The notes beneath the pieces are model-generated. The model was given only the letters and a program-made list of their open reading frames with translations. It searched no databases and was not told the DNA's origin. Position numbers and translations under genes: made by a program. Shown piece by piece: positions 25,607 through 34,579 of a DNA stretch of 64,000 bases (its first letter is position 1; each line of letters opens with the position of its first letter). The stretch comes from Gemmatimonadaceae bacterium (GTDB lineage: Bacteria; Gemmatimonadota; Gemmatimonadetes; Gemmatimonadales; Gemmatimonadaceae): assembly GCA_016720905.1 (NCBI GenBank), contig JADKJT010000005.1, forward strand, positions 1 through 64,000, read 5' to 3'.

Positions 25607-27979
25607 TTATTCACGGGTCTTGAGGACAGCGACGAGATCGAGTTGATCGAGCCGCCGTCGTACGAGTACGGCGGAACCCAGTCCGGCCACGACCAGCAGA
25701 AGCGCCGAACTCAGGAACGTGCGGGGATGGATCACGAAGGGCAGCCGAAAGAGCTCTGAGCTGAAGCCCGAGACCAAGAGCCAGCAGAACATCGCGCCAA
25801 TCAGGTAGCCGACCGGCACGGCGGCGAATCCCAGCGCGAGCTGTTCGCCAAACAGCATGCGCGCCACCTCGCTGCGGGTAAAGCCGAGCACACGCAGACT
25901 GGCAAGCTCCCGACCACGTTCCGACAGCGCGATGCGGGCGGTGTTGTACACGACACCCACCGCCAGCGCGCCAGCGAACAGGAGCAGGGTGAACAGGGTC
26001 ACGTTGAAGCTGTCGGCCATCATCTTGTCGAAGTTGGCGACGACCGCCGCACGCGCACCGACACCCGCAACGCCGGGAAAGCGCTTGAGGCGCGCGTACG
26101 CGGTATCCTGCCACTCTGCCTCCACGGACATTACCGCGCCGTCCAGCACGTCACCCTCGCCAACGAATCGCCGCAGCTCGTCGGTCGGGAGGTAGGCGTT
26201 GGTGCCCACCAGGTCATTCAGCAGCGCACCAATTCGCATGGGCGCGGCATGGCGACGGCCGGTCAGCGCTTCAACACGCACGGTATCACCGACGTGGACG
26301 TCGAGCAGCGTTGCCAGGGAGCGGGAGATCAACAGGCCATCGCCGGGCAACTCCACCCGCCGACCGTGCGCATCGACAACGGGTCGGAGCCTGGCACCGC
26401 CGTCGACCGCGACGAGGCCGAGCTGTCGAGTGTGTTGTTCATGTTGAACACGAACCGCAGCCGCGCGCGTGGCCTCGACGCGCGTAACGCCGGGAAGATG
26501 CGACAGTTCGCGCAACGCGTTCTCGCCGCGCGGACCGGTGAACGTCACGGCGATGTCCTCGCGCTGCGCGTATTCAAACTGCACATCCCGCAGCGTGCGA
26601 ATGGCGTCGAACTGGAACGCCCCCACCATCATCACGGCGACGCCGAGCGCCATGCCCAGCACGCCCAACGCAGCGCGGAGCGGACGGCGTTCAATGGCGC
26701 GAAGGGTCATACGGCCAACCGGCGACAGCCAGCGATCGAGATGCATCGACTCGGCAAGGCCCGCCCGGTAACGGGCTGGCGCTTCGGGGCGCATGGCATC
26801 GGCGGCCGGCAGGCGGAGCACGCGGCGAACGGCGCTCACCGCGCCGAACAGCGCCGCCAACACGCTGATGCCGACGCCGATCACGATCACCGAGAGGTGC
26901 GGTTGGAACGGTGCGTTCGGAATGCGATAGTAGCGCGCATACAACCCGGCCATCTGTCCGGCCAGCCACAGGCCGAGCACGCTCCCGGAGAGCGCACCCG
27001 CCAACACCGGTCCCAACGCGATGAGGGCGTAGTGGCGCGCCAACTCCCAGGCCGTCAGCCCGAACGCCTTGAGCATGCCGATCTGTTCACGTTGTGAGGC
27101 CACAATGCGTGACAGCACGATGTTCAGCAGGAAGGCGGCCACGCCAAGAAAGATTGCGGGGGCTGCCGTGGCCATCGCCCGCGCCTGTTTGATTTCGTCA
27201 GAGAGAAAGCGATGGGACATCTGCAGCGAACGCCCGTACGCGCCGAGCGTGCCATACCGCGCCAGCAGCACGTCGAGACGCGCGATGACCTCTGACGCCG
27301 AGGCGCCTTTGGCGAGCGCAATGGCCGCTTGATTCCACGCTCCTTGCATGCCGAAGGCCGCGCGTGCCGCATCCTCGGCAATCCACACGATGCCATAACG
27401 CTGGTTGTCGGGGAAGAGATCCGTAGGACGCATCTCCAGCACGAACTCCGGCGACAGCGCCGTCCCCACGATGTGCAGTTGTCGCCAGCGGCCGTTCACC
27501 ACCGCGCCCAGTGAGTCGCCGGGCGCGAGGGCGTTGGCGTTCGCAAATCCCTCGCTGATGACGACGTCATCGTCATGGCCCGTGGCGAGGGCGCGCCCTC
27601 GACGAATCGTGATCAGGTCGAGCGCCGGTACTCGCGAAGTCGGAAGCCCGACGATCAACCCCGTGGCCGGTTCGGGAAGCCCCGGAACGTCGAGGATCAC
27701 TTCTCCGGACACCCGCACCTCGACGGCCGTGACCCCCGGCATCGCGGCGATCTCCCGCAGGACGGAGACGGGCGCGCGCTTCACGTTGACCCAGAGGTCG
27801 GCAAACCGCGAATCGCGATAGTACGCCTGTTGCGCATTCGTCAGATGCGGCACCATCGAGCGCATGGACACGAAGCTGGCGACGCCGCACAACACGACTA
27901 CGGCAATCGCCAGCGCCGGACCCCTGAGGTGCCATACATCTCGGATCGCCTTGCGATCGAGCGGACGGAGAAAGCGCAT
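25607..27979 (-). CDS. ABC transporter permease, two FtsX domains
   Basis: A 790-residue permease with transmembrane helices near residues 20-40, 275-300, 325-350, 370-395, 440-465, 660-685, 710-735 and 750-775, and two periplasmic domains between. The layout is that of the duplicated FtsX/DevC-MacB permeases. The gene starts seven bases after the ATPase stop and is followed by the adaptor gene 12 bases on. Together they form an ATPase-permease-adaptor exporter; the substrate is unknown. It is not a close copy of the permease at 12512-14923. Confidence 0.92.
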   Translation of the reverse strand: MRFLRPLDRKAIRDVWHLRGPALAIAVVVLCGVASFVSMRSMVPHLTNAQQAYYRDSRFADLWVNVKRAPVSVLREIAAMPGVTAVEVRVSGEVILDVPGLPEPATGLIVGLPTSRVPALDLITIRRGRALATGHDDDVVISEGFANANALAPGDSLGAVVNGRWRQLHIVGTALSPEFVLEMRPTDLFPDNQRYGIVWIAEDAARAAFGMQGAWNQAAIALAKGASASEVIARLDVLLARYGTLGAYGRSLQMSHRFLSDEIKQARAMATAAPAIFLGVAAFLLNIVLSRIVASQREQIGMLKAFGLTAWELARHYALIALGPVLAGALSGSVLGLWLAGQMAGLYARYYRIPNAPFQPHLSVIVIGVGISVLAALFGAVSAVRRVLRLPAADAMRPEAPARYRAGLAESMHLDRWLSPVGRMTLRAIERRPLRAALGVLGMALGVAVMMVGAFQFDAIRTLRDVQFEYAQREDIAVTFTGPRGENALRELSHLPGVTRVEATRAAAVRVQHEQHTRQLGLVAVDGGARLRPVVDAHGRRVELPGDGLLISRSLATLLDVHVGDTVRVEALTGRRHAAPMRIGALLNDLVGTNAYLPTDELRRFVGEGDVLDGAVMSVEAEWQDTAYARLKRFPGVAGVGARAAVVANFDKMMADSFNVTLFTLLLFAGALAVGVVYNTARIALSERGRELASLRVLGFTRSEVARMLFGEQLALGFAAVPVGYLIGAMFCWLLVSGFSSELFRLPFVIHPRTFLSSALLLVVAGLGSAVLVRRRLDQLDLVAVLKTRE

Positions 27980-27986
27980 GGACGAT

Positions 27987-28760
27987 CTACCACGCCAGCG
28001 TCGACGGATCAGCCGGCGTCGCGTTTTGCACCACCTCGACGATCCGTCCGCTACGCATCTTCAGCACGCGATCGGCCATGGCCGCGATCCCCACGTTGTG
28101 GGTGATGACGACCGTGGTCGTGCCCAGCTCGCGATTCGCGCGGCGGAGCGCGTCGAGCACCAGCTTGCCGGTTTCGAAATCGAGCGCGCCTGTGGGTTCG
28201 TCGCACAGCAGCACGTCGGGGCGCTTGGCGACCGCCCGCGCAATGGCGACGCGCTGTTGCTCGCCACCTGACAGCTGGGCGGGAAAGAAATGGAGTCGCT
28301 CGCCGAGGCCGACGAGCCGCAGTGCTTCGGCCGGATCCTGTGCCGCGCGATGGTGTGGATCCTCCGTCGTCAGGTCGGTGACCAGTTGAACGTTTTCCAG
28401 CGCGGTCAAACTGGGAATGAGGTTGTAGAACTGAAAGACAAACCCCACGTGCTCGCGCCGGTATTGCGTGAGGTCGCGCTCGGTCGCTCCGGTGAGGACG
28501 TGATCGCGGAAGGTGACCGTGCCGCCGGACGGCACGTCGAGTCCGCCGAGCACGTTGAGCAACGTGGACTTGCCACTACCCGATGGACCGAGGATGACGA
28601 CGAACTCTCCGCCAAACAAGTCGAGATCGATGCTGCGCAGCGCGACGACCTCGATGTCGCCGGATCCATACACCTTGTCGAGGCCCTGTGCGTGGAAAAG
28701 CACCTCCCCGCGATCGGCAAACGAGCGGCGGATTTCGCTGTCGACCGCGACGCGGGTCAC
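27987..28760 (-). CDS. ABC transporter ATP-binding protein (MacB/DevA type)
   Basis: A 257-residue ATPase: Walker A GPSGSGKST near residue 58, VGFVFQFYNLIPSLTALENV at the Q-loop, signature LSGGEQQRVA, Walker B LLCDEPTGALD and H-loop THN. The FYNLIPSLTALENVQLV pattern is that of the MacB/LolD/DevA branch. Its GTG start overlaps the stop of the universal stress protein gene by four bases (GTGA), which is unusual company for an exporter ATPase. It energises the FtsX permease encoded next. Confidence 0.93.
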   Translation of the reverse strand: MTRVAVDSEIRRSFADRGEVLFHAQGLDKVYGSGDIEVVALRSIDLDLFGGEFVVILGPSGSGKSTLLNVLGGLDVPSGGTVTFRDHVLTGATERDLTQYRREHVGFVFQFYNLIPSLTALENVQLVTDLTTEDPHHRAAQDPAEALRLVGLGERLHFFPAQLSGGEQQRVAIARAVAKRPDVLLCDEPTGALDFETGKLVLDALRRANRELGTTTVVITHNVGIAAMADRVLKMRSGRIVEVVQNATPADPSTLAW

Positions 28761-30049
28761 TCGAGTGCCACGAGGGTGTATCCGGTGCCGTGTACCAGTC
28801 GCAGCACCCGATCGTGTCCAGCTCCGTCAATCGAGAGATCGATCTCGGAGACGCCGGTCACACTGTGGGTCAGGTGGGCGCCAGCCAGCTGCGACGCCCC
28901 GAACATGAGCGATGCGACACGCGCATGGGGGTCATACGTGGCGCCAACGAAGGTGAGCGCGTGCCCGAGCACCTGGGCGCCAAGTTCTGGCTGATGAATC
29001 GACACGGTACACGGGTGGCCCCGGTGTCGGTCACTGAATGCGCTCAGCTCGGCGTCCCGTGCCCCAGTGGCAAAGATCCGTGTGTGACCCGGATCGAGTG
29101 CCCGGGCGTTCGATGCCGAGGTCGTGCGCGCCGACCCGGGCACGCACAAGACGGAGCACGGCGCGCCGCGCACCAGCACGCTGGCCACGCTCCCCAGCAA
29201 CAGGCGCCGCACAAACCCGTAACCATGTGTCGCCGACACGATCAGGTCGGCGCGCACCGACTCGGCATACCGCAGCAGTTCGTCCGCCGCATTGCCGGTG
29301 AGCAGCGCCTCCTCAAACTGCAGTTCCCGACCGTCCAGCAGTTCACGGATCTCGACAAAGCGATGACGCGCCTGCTCGCGAAACGCGACGGCGCGTTCGC
29401 GAAGTATCGGATCGGTCTTTTCGAATTCCGGTCCGACATTCACCAGGTGAACCGTCGCGTCCGGCGCGATCAGGGAGACGGCGACGCGCGCCGCATACAC
29501 GCTGTACTCGCTGAGGTCAGTGGCAATCACGACGCGGCGCGGGAGCCACGTCAGTCCGGGCTCCACCGCGAGAATCGGTCGATCGCCCAGCTGCAACATG
29601 CGAAGGATGGTCTCCCCGCCCAGCAAGCGCCCAATCGCCCCGTGGTGTCCGCGCCCTGCCAGCACCACGCGCGCGTCGACTGTGGCCCCGTAGTCGACAA
29701 TCTCCCGTGTCGACTCGCCACCCCGAACGATAACCGGCCACCCGGCATTCGATGATACCAGGCGATCCAACTGGGCGCGCACGGCCACTTCGCGATCAAG
29801 ACGCGGCCCGTCGTCGGGTTCGGACGGCATGGGCATCCCGTCAAACGCATACATCGACGTGGCGAACGGCCCCAGGACACTGATGATGTGGACATCCGCA
29901 TGTGTCTGAGCCGCCACCACCTGCGCGAGGGGAAAGGCCGCATCCGAATCCGGCGATGTGTCCGTCGCGATCAGAATCGGACCGGTGGGCAGCGCTGTCG
30001 CTCCGTACTTGACGAATGCGCCACTTGAGGATTGAACGGTTTCAGTCAT
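28757..30049 (-). CDS. Tandem universal stress protein with DUF5335-like tail
   Basis: A 430-residue protein. Two UspA domains lie at about 23-165 and 170-315. The second has the ATP-binding pattern G-x2-G-x9-G-S (THGYGFVRRLLLGSVASV); the first has a similar GRGHHGAIGRLLGG loop. The last 110 residues, with TFVGATYDPHARVASLMF and HSVTGVSEIDLS, look like the DUF5335 domain, which I recall as an orphan partner of stress proteins. The ATG at 30049 has GGGAG upstream. The gene heads the ATPase-permease-adaptor operon through a GTGA overlap. Cytoplasmic; probably responds to nucleotide level or stress. Confidence 0.85.
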   Translation of the reverse strand: MTETVQSSSGAFVKYGATALPTGPILIATDTSPDSDAAFPLAQVVAAQTHADVHIISVLGPFATSMYAFDGMPMPSEPDDGPRLDREVAVRAQLDRLVSSNAGWPVIVRGGESTREIVDYGATVDARVVLAGRGHHGAIGRLLGGETILRMLQLGDRPILAVEPGLTWLPRRVVIATDLSEYSVYAARVAVSLIAPDATVHLVNVGPEFEKTDPILRERAVAFREQARHRFVEIRELLDGRELQFEEALLTGNAADELLRYAESVRADLIVSATHGYGFVRRLLLGSVASVLVRGAPCSVLCVPGSARTTSASNARALDPGHTRIFATGARDAELSAFSDRHRGHPCTVSIHQPELGAQVLGHALTFVGATYDPHARVASLMFGASQLAGAHLTHSVTGVSEIDLSIDGAGHDRVLRLVHGTGYTLVALE

Positions 30050-30234
30050 TGCGAACTCCCGAAAGAACCGGTGGACCGGATGGCCCCACAGTGTCTGATG
30101 AGAATGTCGACATTGTTCGAACCGGAGTATCGGGGACTGCCTGACGGGGGATAGTGCAGGCGGTTGTGAGGGAGCCGCCGACAATGGTCGGCGCGCCAGC
30201 GGCTAGCGTGCAGGCACCGCCCTCCGAGGTTCCC

Positions 30235-30732
30235 ATGCGTGCGATCTCCACTGGTATTGCGCTGATTGCCGGTCTGTTGGCGACACCGCTCACGGCCCAG
30301 CCCATCCTGTCAATCGGCACGCGGGTGCGCGTCTGGATGCCGGACTCGGTCCTTCCCATTGGCATGAGGGATGGTGGCGGGATTCGCGTCGGGACCGTCT
30401 CCGCGATGGACGCGAGTGTGCTGCAGCTCCGCTCGGATGCCACGGCGCCGCTTCGACTGCCTCTGGCGACATTGACGCGTCTTGAGGTCAGCGCCGGACG
30501 ATCGTCGCATCGAACGGCCGGTGCCGTCGTCGGCGGTTTGCTCAGCGGTGCGGCGTTCGTGGGACTCGCCTGCGGATTCACCGACGGATCGTGTGCCGTG
30601 AATTCCGGCAATGTCGGAGGCTTTCTCGCGTATTACGCGATTGGCGCCATTCCTGGTGTGTTCATTGGTCGCGCGATCGGCGGACACCTGACCGGCGAAG
30701 AGCGTTGGCGCGAGGTGTGGCGGAAACCCTGA
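30235..30732 (+). CDS. Exported protein with a glycine-rich membrane hairpin
   Basis: A 165-residue protein of unknown function. The first 22 residues are a signal peptide cut near LTAQ. A small beta domain (IGTRVRVWMPD, RVGTVSAMDASVLQLRS), reminiscent of SH3-like folds in bacterial secreted proteins, precedes a hydrophobic glycine-rich stretch (about 95-150, GAVVGGLLSGAAFVGLACG and AIPGVFIGRAIGG) resembling a glycine-zipper. GAGG sits eight bases before the ATG at 30235. Its end is nine bases from the convergent CBS gene. Confidence 0.7.
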   Translation: MRAISTGIALIAGLLATPLTAQPILSIGTRVRVWMPDSVLPIGMRDGGGIRVGTVSAMDASVLQLRSDATAPLRLPLATLTRLEVSAGRSSHRTAGAVVGGLLSGAAFVGLACGFTDGSCAVNSGNVGGFLAYYAIGAIPGVFIGRAIGGHLTGEERWREVWRKP

Positions 30733-30741
30733 ATCCCAGGC

Positions 30742-31179
30742 CTACGCCATCCGCGGAGAGAGTGCGGCGTCCGGCAATTGCTCTACGATGCCCAGCAAAT
30801 CGGCTTCGGTCACAATGCCGACCAGGTGGCCGTCCTCAAGCACGGGAAGGCACCCGATCTTGAGCGAGCGCATCAGGTGGGCTGCACGCTGTACCCGTTC
30901 AGATGGTCCGATCGTCGCGGCGGGACGATGCATCAATTGCCGCACCTCACTGGCCGCCAGATGTTGGGCGCGCTCGACCTCGGATACCCTGATCTGGAGC
31001 GACGAGATGGCGGCGGCCATCAAGTCCCGGTGGCTGACAATGCCCACCAGTCGGCCGTCCGCCTCAACCACCGGCACGTGACGGACGTGTGCCCACTTCA
31101 TGATCTCGTCGACGGCGCGCAAGTGCTTGTCGGCCCTGATGGTGAACACCTTCCGCGACATCACGTCTCTCACCAGCAT
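30742..31179 (-). CDS. CBS-domain pair protein
   Basis: A 145-residue protein made of two CBS motifs: MLVRDVMSRKVFTIRADKHL with HVPVVEADGRLVGIVSHRDL (residues 1-62) and VRQLMHRPAATIGPSERV with GCLPVLEDGHLVGIVTEADL (77-137). Such stand-alone Bateman modules bind adenine nucleotides and are part of energy or hypoxia responses, for example Hrp1-like proteins. GGAGG lies eight bases before the ATG at 31179. The universal stress protein gene on the same strand starts about 700 bases downstream, with one plus-strand gene between, so the two may belong to one response. Confidence 0.93.
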   Translation of the reverse strand: MLVRDVMSRKVFTIRADKHLRAVDEIMKWAHVRHVPVVEADGRLVGIVSHRDLMAAAISSLQIRVSEVERAQHLAASEVRQLMHRPAATIGPSERVQRAAHLMRSLKIGCLPVLEDGHLVGIVTEADLLGIVEQLPDAALSPRMA

Positions 31180-31284
31180 GTGAAACCCTCCGCAGTCAGT
31201 CAGCACAGGGGACGCCAAACCACGCCTGCATACTGTGCCCGTACGCCCGAACGGCCCATCAGGTGTTTCCGGACACCTGCACGT

Positions 31285-32547
31285 TCACCGTCTCCGCACA
31301 GACTCGACCACCGCGTCGAAAAACGACCAGTCGTCGATCACCGCGCCGCCGGTTGGCTTGGGTTGCGCACTCTGCACCACAATCACGACCTGCGCCGCCG
31401 GATTGATGTACAGGAACTGACCGTGGATCCCCTCCGCTGCGAACGCGCGGTCGGCCAATCGCGACGAGGTCGTGCCCGTCCACCACAGGTACCCGTAGTC
31501 CAACGCCTTCCCGCCACGCAGTGTCTTCGGACTGCCCGCCTCGGCCACCCAGCCGGCGGGCAGGATCGACCGGCCGTTCACTACGCCATCTCCCAACACG
31601 AACAATCCGAAGCGACCGAAGTCGCGCAAGGTGGCACTCAAGCCACTGCCGCCAATCTCCACGCCATCGGGGGCGTCCAGCCACCACTTCGCTTCTGATT
31701 CCATGCCGAACCGACTCCAGATCTTCTCCGAGAGATAGGTCGCCAAGGGTTCGTTCACGGCTTTCCGCAGAATCTCGGCGGCGACCTGCGTCTCACCCGT
31801 GTTATAGGTGTTGGCCGTACCGGGTTCGCTGATCCGCGGCAGCGCGGCCATGAGGACCATCGCCGATCCCGCCTTGAGTGACAGTTGCGCCTCGAGTAAA
31901 CGTCGTCGATCGGATGCCGGGTCCGTGTACGTCTCATTCCACCGCACACCCGACGCCATCAACAACACGTCGCGGATGCTGACGCCTTCGTACGCGCTGC
32001 CCGTCAACACCGGCACATACTGCGTGACCGGGTCCGACAGCGAAGCGATGGCGCCGTCCTTCAACGCGACACCGATAAGGGTGGACGTCACCGACTTGGC
32101 CACCGACATGGACATCCATCGGGTGCGCGCGCTGTTGCCAAACTGATAGCGCTCCAGCTTCACACGTCCATCCTTGAGCACGAGCAACCCAGCGACGCGA
32201 TTCAGTCGCAGGTAGTCGGCCAGATCGTAGTCGTGTCCGTGGTCACGAAAGCGCACCGTGCGCAACGGGGTGGTTGCTGGAGGCAGGCGCAACGGTTGCG
32301 TCGCCGGTGCAACCGTGCGGGTCGGCAGCAGTCGGTCAATGTTGCGAAAGGTGTTGACCGCCATCTCCGGCGACAACACGCCGTCGTAGATCTGTCGCAG
32401 CGTGCCAATGGGTTCGGCGGCATGCGGATAGGGCGCGGTGCGCGAGCCCACCGGGACCCGCTGTTGTGCGCGCAGTGCGGACGGCAGGAGCAGCAGCGCA
32501 ACCAGTGTGGCCGCGTGCGACCAGACGATGCGTGGAGGGAACGACAT
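31285..32547 (-). CDS. Exported serine hydrolase (beta-lactamase fold, NylB-like)
   Basis: A 420-residue enzyme of the class C beta-lactamase family. A signal peptide is cut near LRAQQ. The catalytic serine and lysine are S148 and K151 in MSMSVAKS; the tyrosine is probably that of TYNTGET near residue 255, and HGQFLYIN replaces the usual KTG/HSG strand. The YNTGE pattern and the position of the loops resemble 6-aminohexanoate-dimer hydrolase more than beta-lactamases, so amide or ester hydrolysis is likely. Substrate unknown. The start is the ATG at 32547; an upstream frame extension overlaps the divergent oxidase promoter. Confidence 0.88.
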   Translation of the reverse strand: MSFPPRIVWSHAATLVALLLLPSALRAQQRVPVGSRTAPYPHAAEPIGTLRQIYDGVLSPEMAVNTFRNIDRLLPTRTVAPATQPLRLPPATTPLRTVRFRDHGHDYDLADYLRLNRVAGLLVLKDGRVKLERYQFGNSARTRWMSMSVAKSVTSTLIGVALKDGAIASLSDPVTQYVPVLTGSAYEGVSIRDVLLMASGVRWNETYTDPASDRRRLLEAQLSLKAGSAMVLMAALPRISEPGTANTYNTGETQVAAEILRKAVNEPLATYLSEKIWSRFGMESEAKWWLDAPDGVEIGGSGLSATLRDFGRFGLFVLGDGVVNGRSILPAGWVAEAGSPKTLRGGKALDYGYLWWTGTTSSRLADRAFAAEGIHGQFLYINPAAQVVIVVQSAQPKPTGGAVIDDWSFFDAVVESVRRR

Positions 32548-32641
32548 GGTGTTTCTCGCGAAGAGGTGGGGCAACATAGCTGCCGACACGCCGATCCGGC
32601 GCAATTGCCTACGACCGGAATCTCATCTAGCCTTGCACGGT

Positions 32642-33775
32642 ATGACGACCTCCTATGATGTGATCGTCGCCGGTCTTGGCGCGATGGGCAGCCTCACGCT
32701 GCATCAGCTGGCTCGGCGCGGGCACCGGGTGCTGGGTCTCGACCGTTTCGACCCGCCGCACGCGATGGGTTCTTCCCACGGCCAATCGCGCATCATTCGC
32801 GAGGCGTATTTCGAAGACCCGCGCTACGTGCCCCTCGTTCAACGGGCCTACGCATGCTGGGCCGAGCTCGAGGCAGAGCGCGGTGCCACCATCTTCCGGC
32901 AAACCGGCGGCTTGATGCTGGGCCCGCCCGATGGCACCCTCGTGCGCGGGGCCCGGCTCAGCGCCGAGCTGCATCGGTTGCCGCACGAGCTGCTCGACGC
33001 GAAAGAGGTTGCGCGTCGGTTTCCGGCCTTTCGGCCGGACCCCGAGATGGTCGGAGTCTGGGAACCGCGGGCGGGCGTCCTCCTGCCGGAGATTGCCATC
33101 GAGAGTGCTCTCACGGTGGCCCGCCGGAACGGTGCCGAGGTGCATACCGGGGAATCACTGGTGGGCTGGAGCGCCATCGCCGGGGGCGTGGAGGTGGTGA
33201 CCACGGCCGGCCGTTACACCGCCGCGTCGCTGGTGCTATCCGTCGGCGCCTGGACACGCCAACTGGTTGAGGAACTGGCGCTGCCGCTGGTGGTGCAGCG
33301 GAACGTGCTCCTGTGGTTCGCCCCGGTCAGGACGCCGGAACGTTTCACGCCGGACGCCTTCCCGATCTTCATCAGCGAGCACGACCCGGGGCAGATGTGG
33401 TATGGGTTCCCCGACCTCGGTGACGGGGTCAAGGTGGCACGTCACCATTTCGGCGGAGCCACGCATCCCGACTCGATCGATCGCGACGTGTCGATGGATG
33501 AAGTGGAGGGCGTTCGCGCGATCATCCGTCGCCACATCCCCGACGCCGACGGCATGCTTCGCCAGACGGCGGTATGCATGTACACGAATGCGCCGGATGA
33601 GCACTTCGTCATCGGCCGTCATCCGGGACATCCGGCCGTGATCGTGGCCAGCCCGTGCTCAGGTCACGGCTTCAAGTTTGCCAGCGCCATTGGTGAACTG
33701 CTGGCGGACCTGGCGACGGATAGGGAGCCGTCGTTTGACCTCTCGCTGTTTGCGCTGGACCGGTTCGGCCGGTAG
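32642..33775 (+). CDS. Monomeric sarcosine oxidase/N-methyltryptophan oxidase family
   Basis: A 377-residue flavoprotein. VIVAGLGAMGSLTLHQLA is the dinucleotide-binding loop, GSSHGQSRIIREAYFEDPRY is a signature of monomeric sarcosine oxidase (MSOX/SoxA), and C312 in VCMYT aligns with the cysteine that binds FAD covalently in that family, followed by DEHFVIGRHP and CSGHGFKFASAIGE. It would oxidise the N-methyl group of sarcosine or a related amine, producing formaldehyde and hydrogen peroxide. Cytoplasmic. No folate or dehydrogenase genes are adjacent, so substrate assignment within the family is open. Confidence 0.9.
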   Translation: MTTSYDVIVAGLGAMGSLTLHQLARRGHRVLGLDRFDPPHAMGSSHGQSRIIREAYFEDPRYVPLVQRAYACWAELEAERGATIFRQTGGLMLGPPDGTLVRGARLSAELHRLPHELLDAKEVARRFPAFRPDPEMVGVWEPRAGVLLPEIAIESALTVARRNGAEVHTGESLVGWSAIAGGVEVVTTAGRYTAASLVLSVGAWTRQLVEELALPLVVQRNVLLWFAPVRTPERFTPDAFPIFISEHDPGQMWYGFPDLGDGVKVARHHFGGATHPDSIDRDVSMDEVEGVRAIIRRHIPDADGMLRQTAVCMYTNAPDEHFVIGRHPGHPAVIVASPCSGHGFKFASAIGELLADLATDREPSFDLSLFALDRFGR

Positions 33776-33808
33776 GCCGACCCTGCGGAGGCCGTTCAGC
33801 GGCGGTCG

Positions 33809-33970
33809 TCAGGTGCCGCGACGTCCACCGTTCTTGGACTTCGTGGGGGCTTTCGCCGGCTGACGGGGGTTGGGCTGGGGCGCCCGCTCGGCGGCTGGCG
33901 CGGACTTGGCTCCCGGCAGCGGCTTGGCGCGCGAAAAGTCCGGGATCGCGCTGTGTTTGTTCTTCTTCAT
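33809..33970 (-). CDS. Small basic protein, unknown function
   Basis: A 53-residue basic, proline-rich frame that begins KKNKHSAIPDFSRAKP and ends with a Lys/Arg-rich tail. It is convergent with the oxidase gene (33-base gap) and divergent from the gene at 34092. The KHSAIPDF stretch looks like a conserved start more than chance sequence, but no clear ribosome site precedes the ATG at 33970. Probably disordered and nucleic-acid or surface binding; this is inference. Composition is unlike the shadow frames around it. Confidence 0.5.
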   Translation of the reverse strand: MKKNKHSAIPDFSRAKPLPGAKSAPAAERAPQPNPRQPAKAPTKSKNGGRRGT

Positions 33971-34091
33971 AATTGAAAGATAATCCCGGCGGGCGCTTGG
34001 CACCTGCCCAAATGGCCAATTGTGCCGTACTCTTGTTCGACTCCCGGTGCTTCGGCCGGGGCGGGCACGACTACTCTCCGGACTGGAAACG

Positions 34092-34499
34092 ATGCGACAC
34101 GCACTCATGTACGTCGGCGGCTTCGAGCGCAACTTCAAGAACCTGACGACCGCTTCGACGACCTTCGAGGGGAGCGACGGCAAGTCCCACCCGTATCCGG
34201 CGTGGCCGACGAGTGCGAATGGCCTCCGCATCAGCTACATGGAAAAGGCGGGCAAGAAGTTCGTGGCCGTGCGCGTGGCCGATGGGACCAGCGACGTGGT
34301 CCTCCAGAACGAACTGGTGATGGTCCCGGGCGAGCACTTCGGATTTGGCGTGCACCTCAGTGGCGAGCCCACGAGCATCGAGGACAACATCGCCATCATG
34401 AAGATGCTTGAAGACATCATCAAGAAGAACATGGGGCTCAGCACGCAGCTCATGGAGATCCGGGCCCGGTTCAAGGCCGCAGCGACGACGAAAAAATAG
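34092..34499 (+). CDS. Conserved hypothetical protein
   Basis: A 135-residue cytoplasmic protein that I do not recognise. It has no signal peptide or membrane segment and reads as alpha/beta: YVGGFERNFKN, strands FVAVRVADGTSDVV and LVMVPGEHFGFGVHL, then a helical end (MKMLEDIIKKNMGLS) with a lysine tail. The start is the ATG at 34092; the frame upstream shows no plausible protein. It stands before the multicopper oxidase gene with an 80-base gap. Confidence 0.65.
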   Translation: MRHALMYVGGFERNFKNLTTASTTFEGSDGKSHPYPAWPTSANGLRISYMEKAGKKFVAVRVADGTSDVVLQNELVMVPGEHFGFGVHLSGEPTSIEDNIAIMKMLEDIIKKNMGLSTQLMEIRARFKAAATTKK

Positions 34500-34558
34500 G
34501 GGCGCTGGTCGCGTCGCTCTGACGGTGCGAAATGGGGGGAGCGCGTGGCCTTGACTTC

Positions 34559-34579
34559 GGCGAAGAGATAGTCTTCGCC
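34559..34579 (+). promoter_or_regulatory. Hairpin abutting the multicopper oxidase start codon
   Basis: Perfect 8-base arms GGCGAAGA (34559-34566) and TCTTCGCC (34572-34579) with a 5-base loop GATAG. The last base of the right arm touches the ATG at 34580. The only purine-rich ribosome-binding candidates (GAAGAG) lie inside the left arm and loop, so a folded mRNA would hide them. This could control translation, for example by temperature or a ligand. The idea is untested. Confidence 0.45.

Noticed and set aside
32548..32641. Longer start for the sarcosine oxidase-like protein at 32438
   Set aside because: It would overlap the divergent serine hydrolase start; the FAD loop begins within ten residues of the ATG at 32642.
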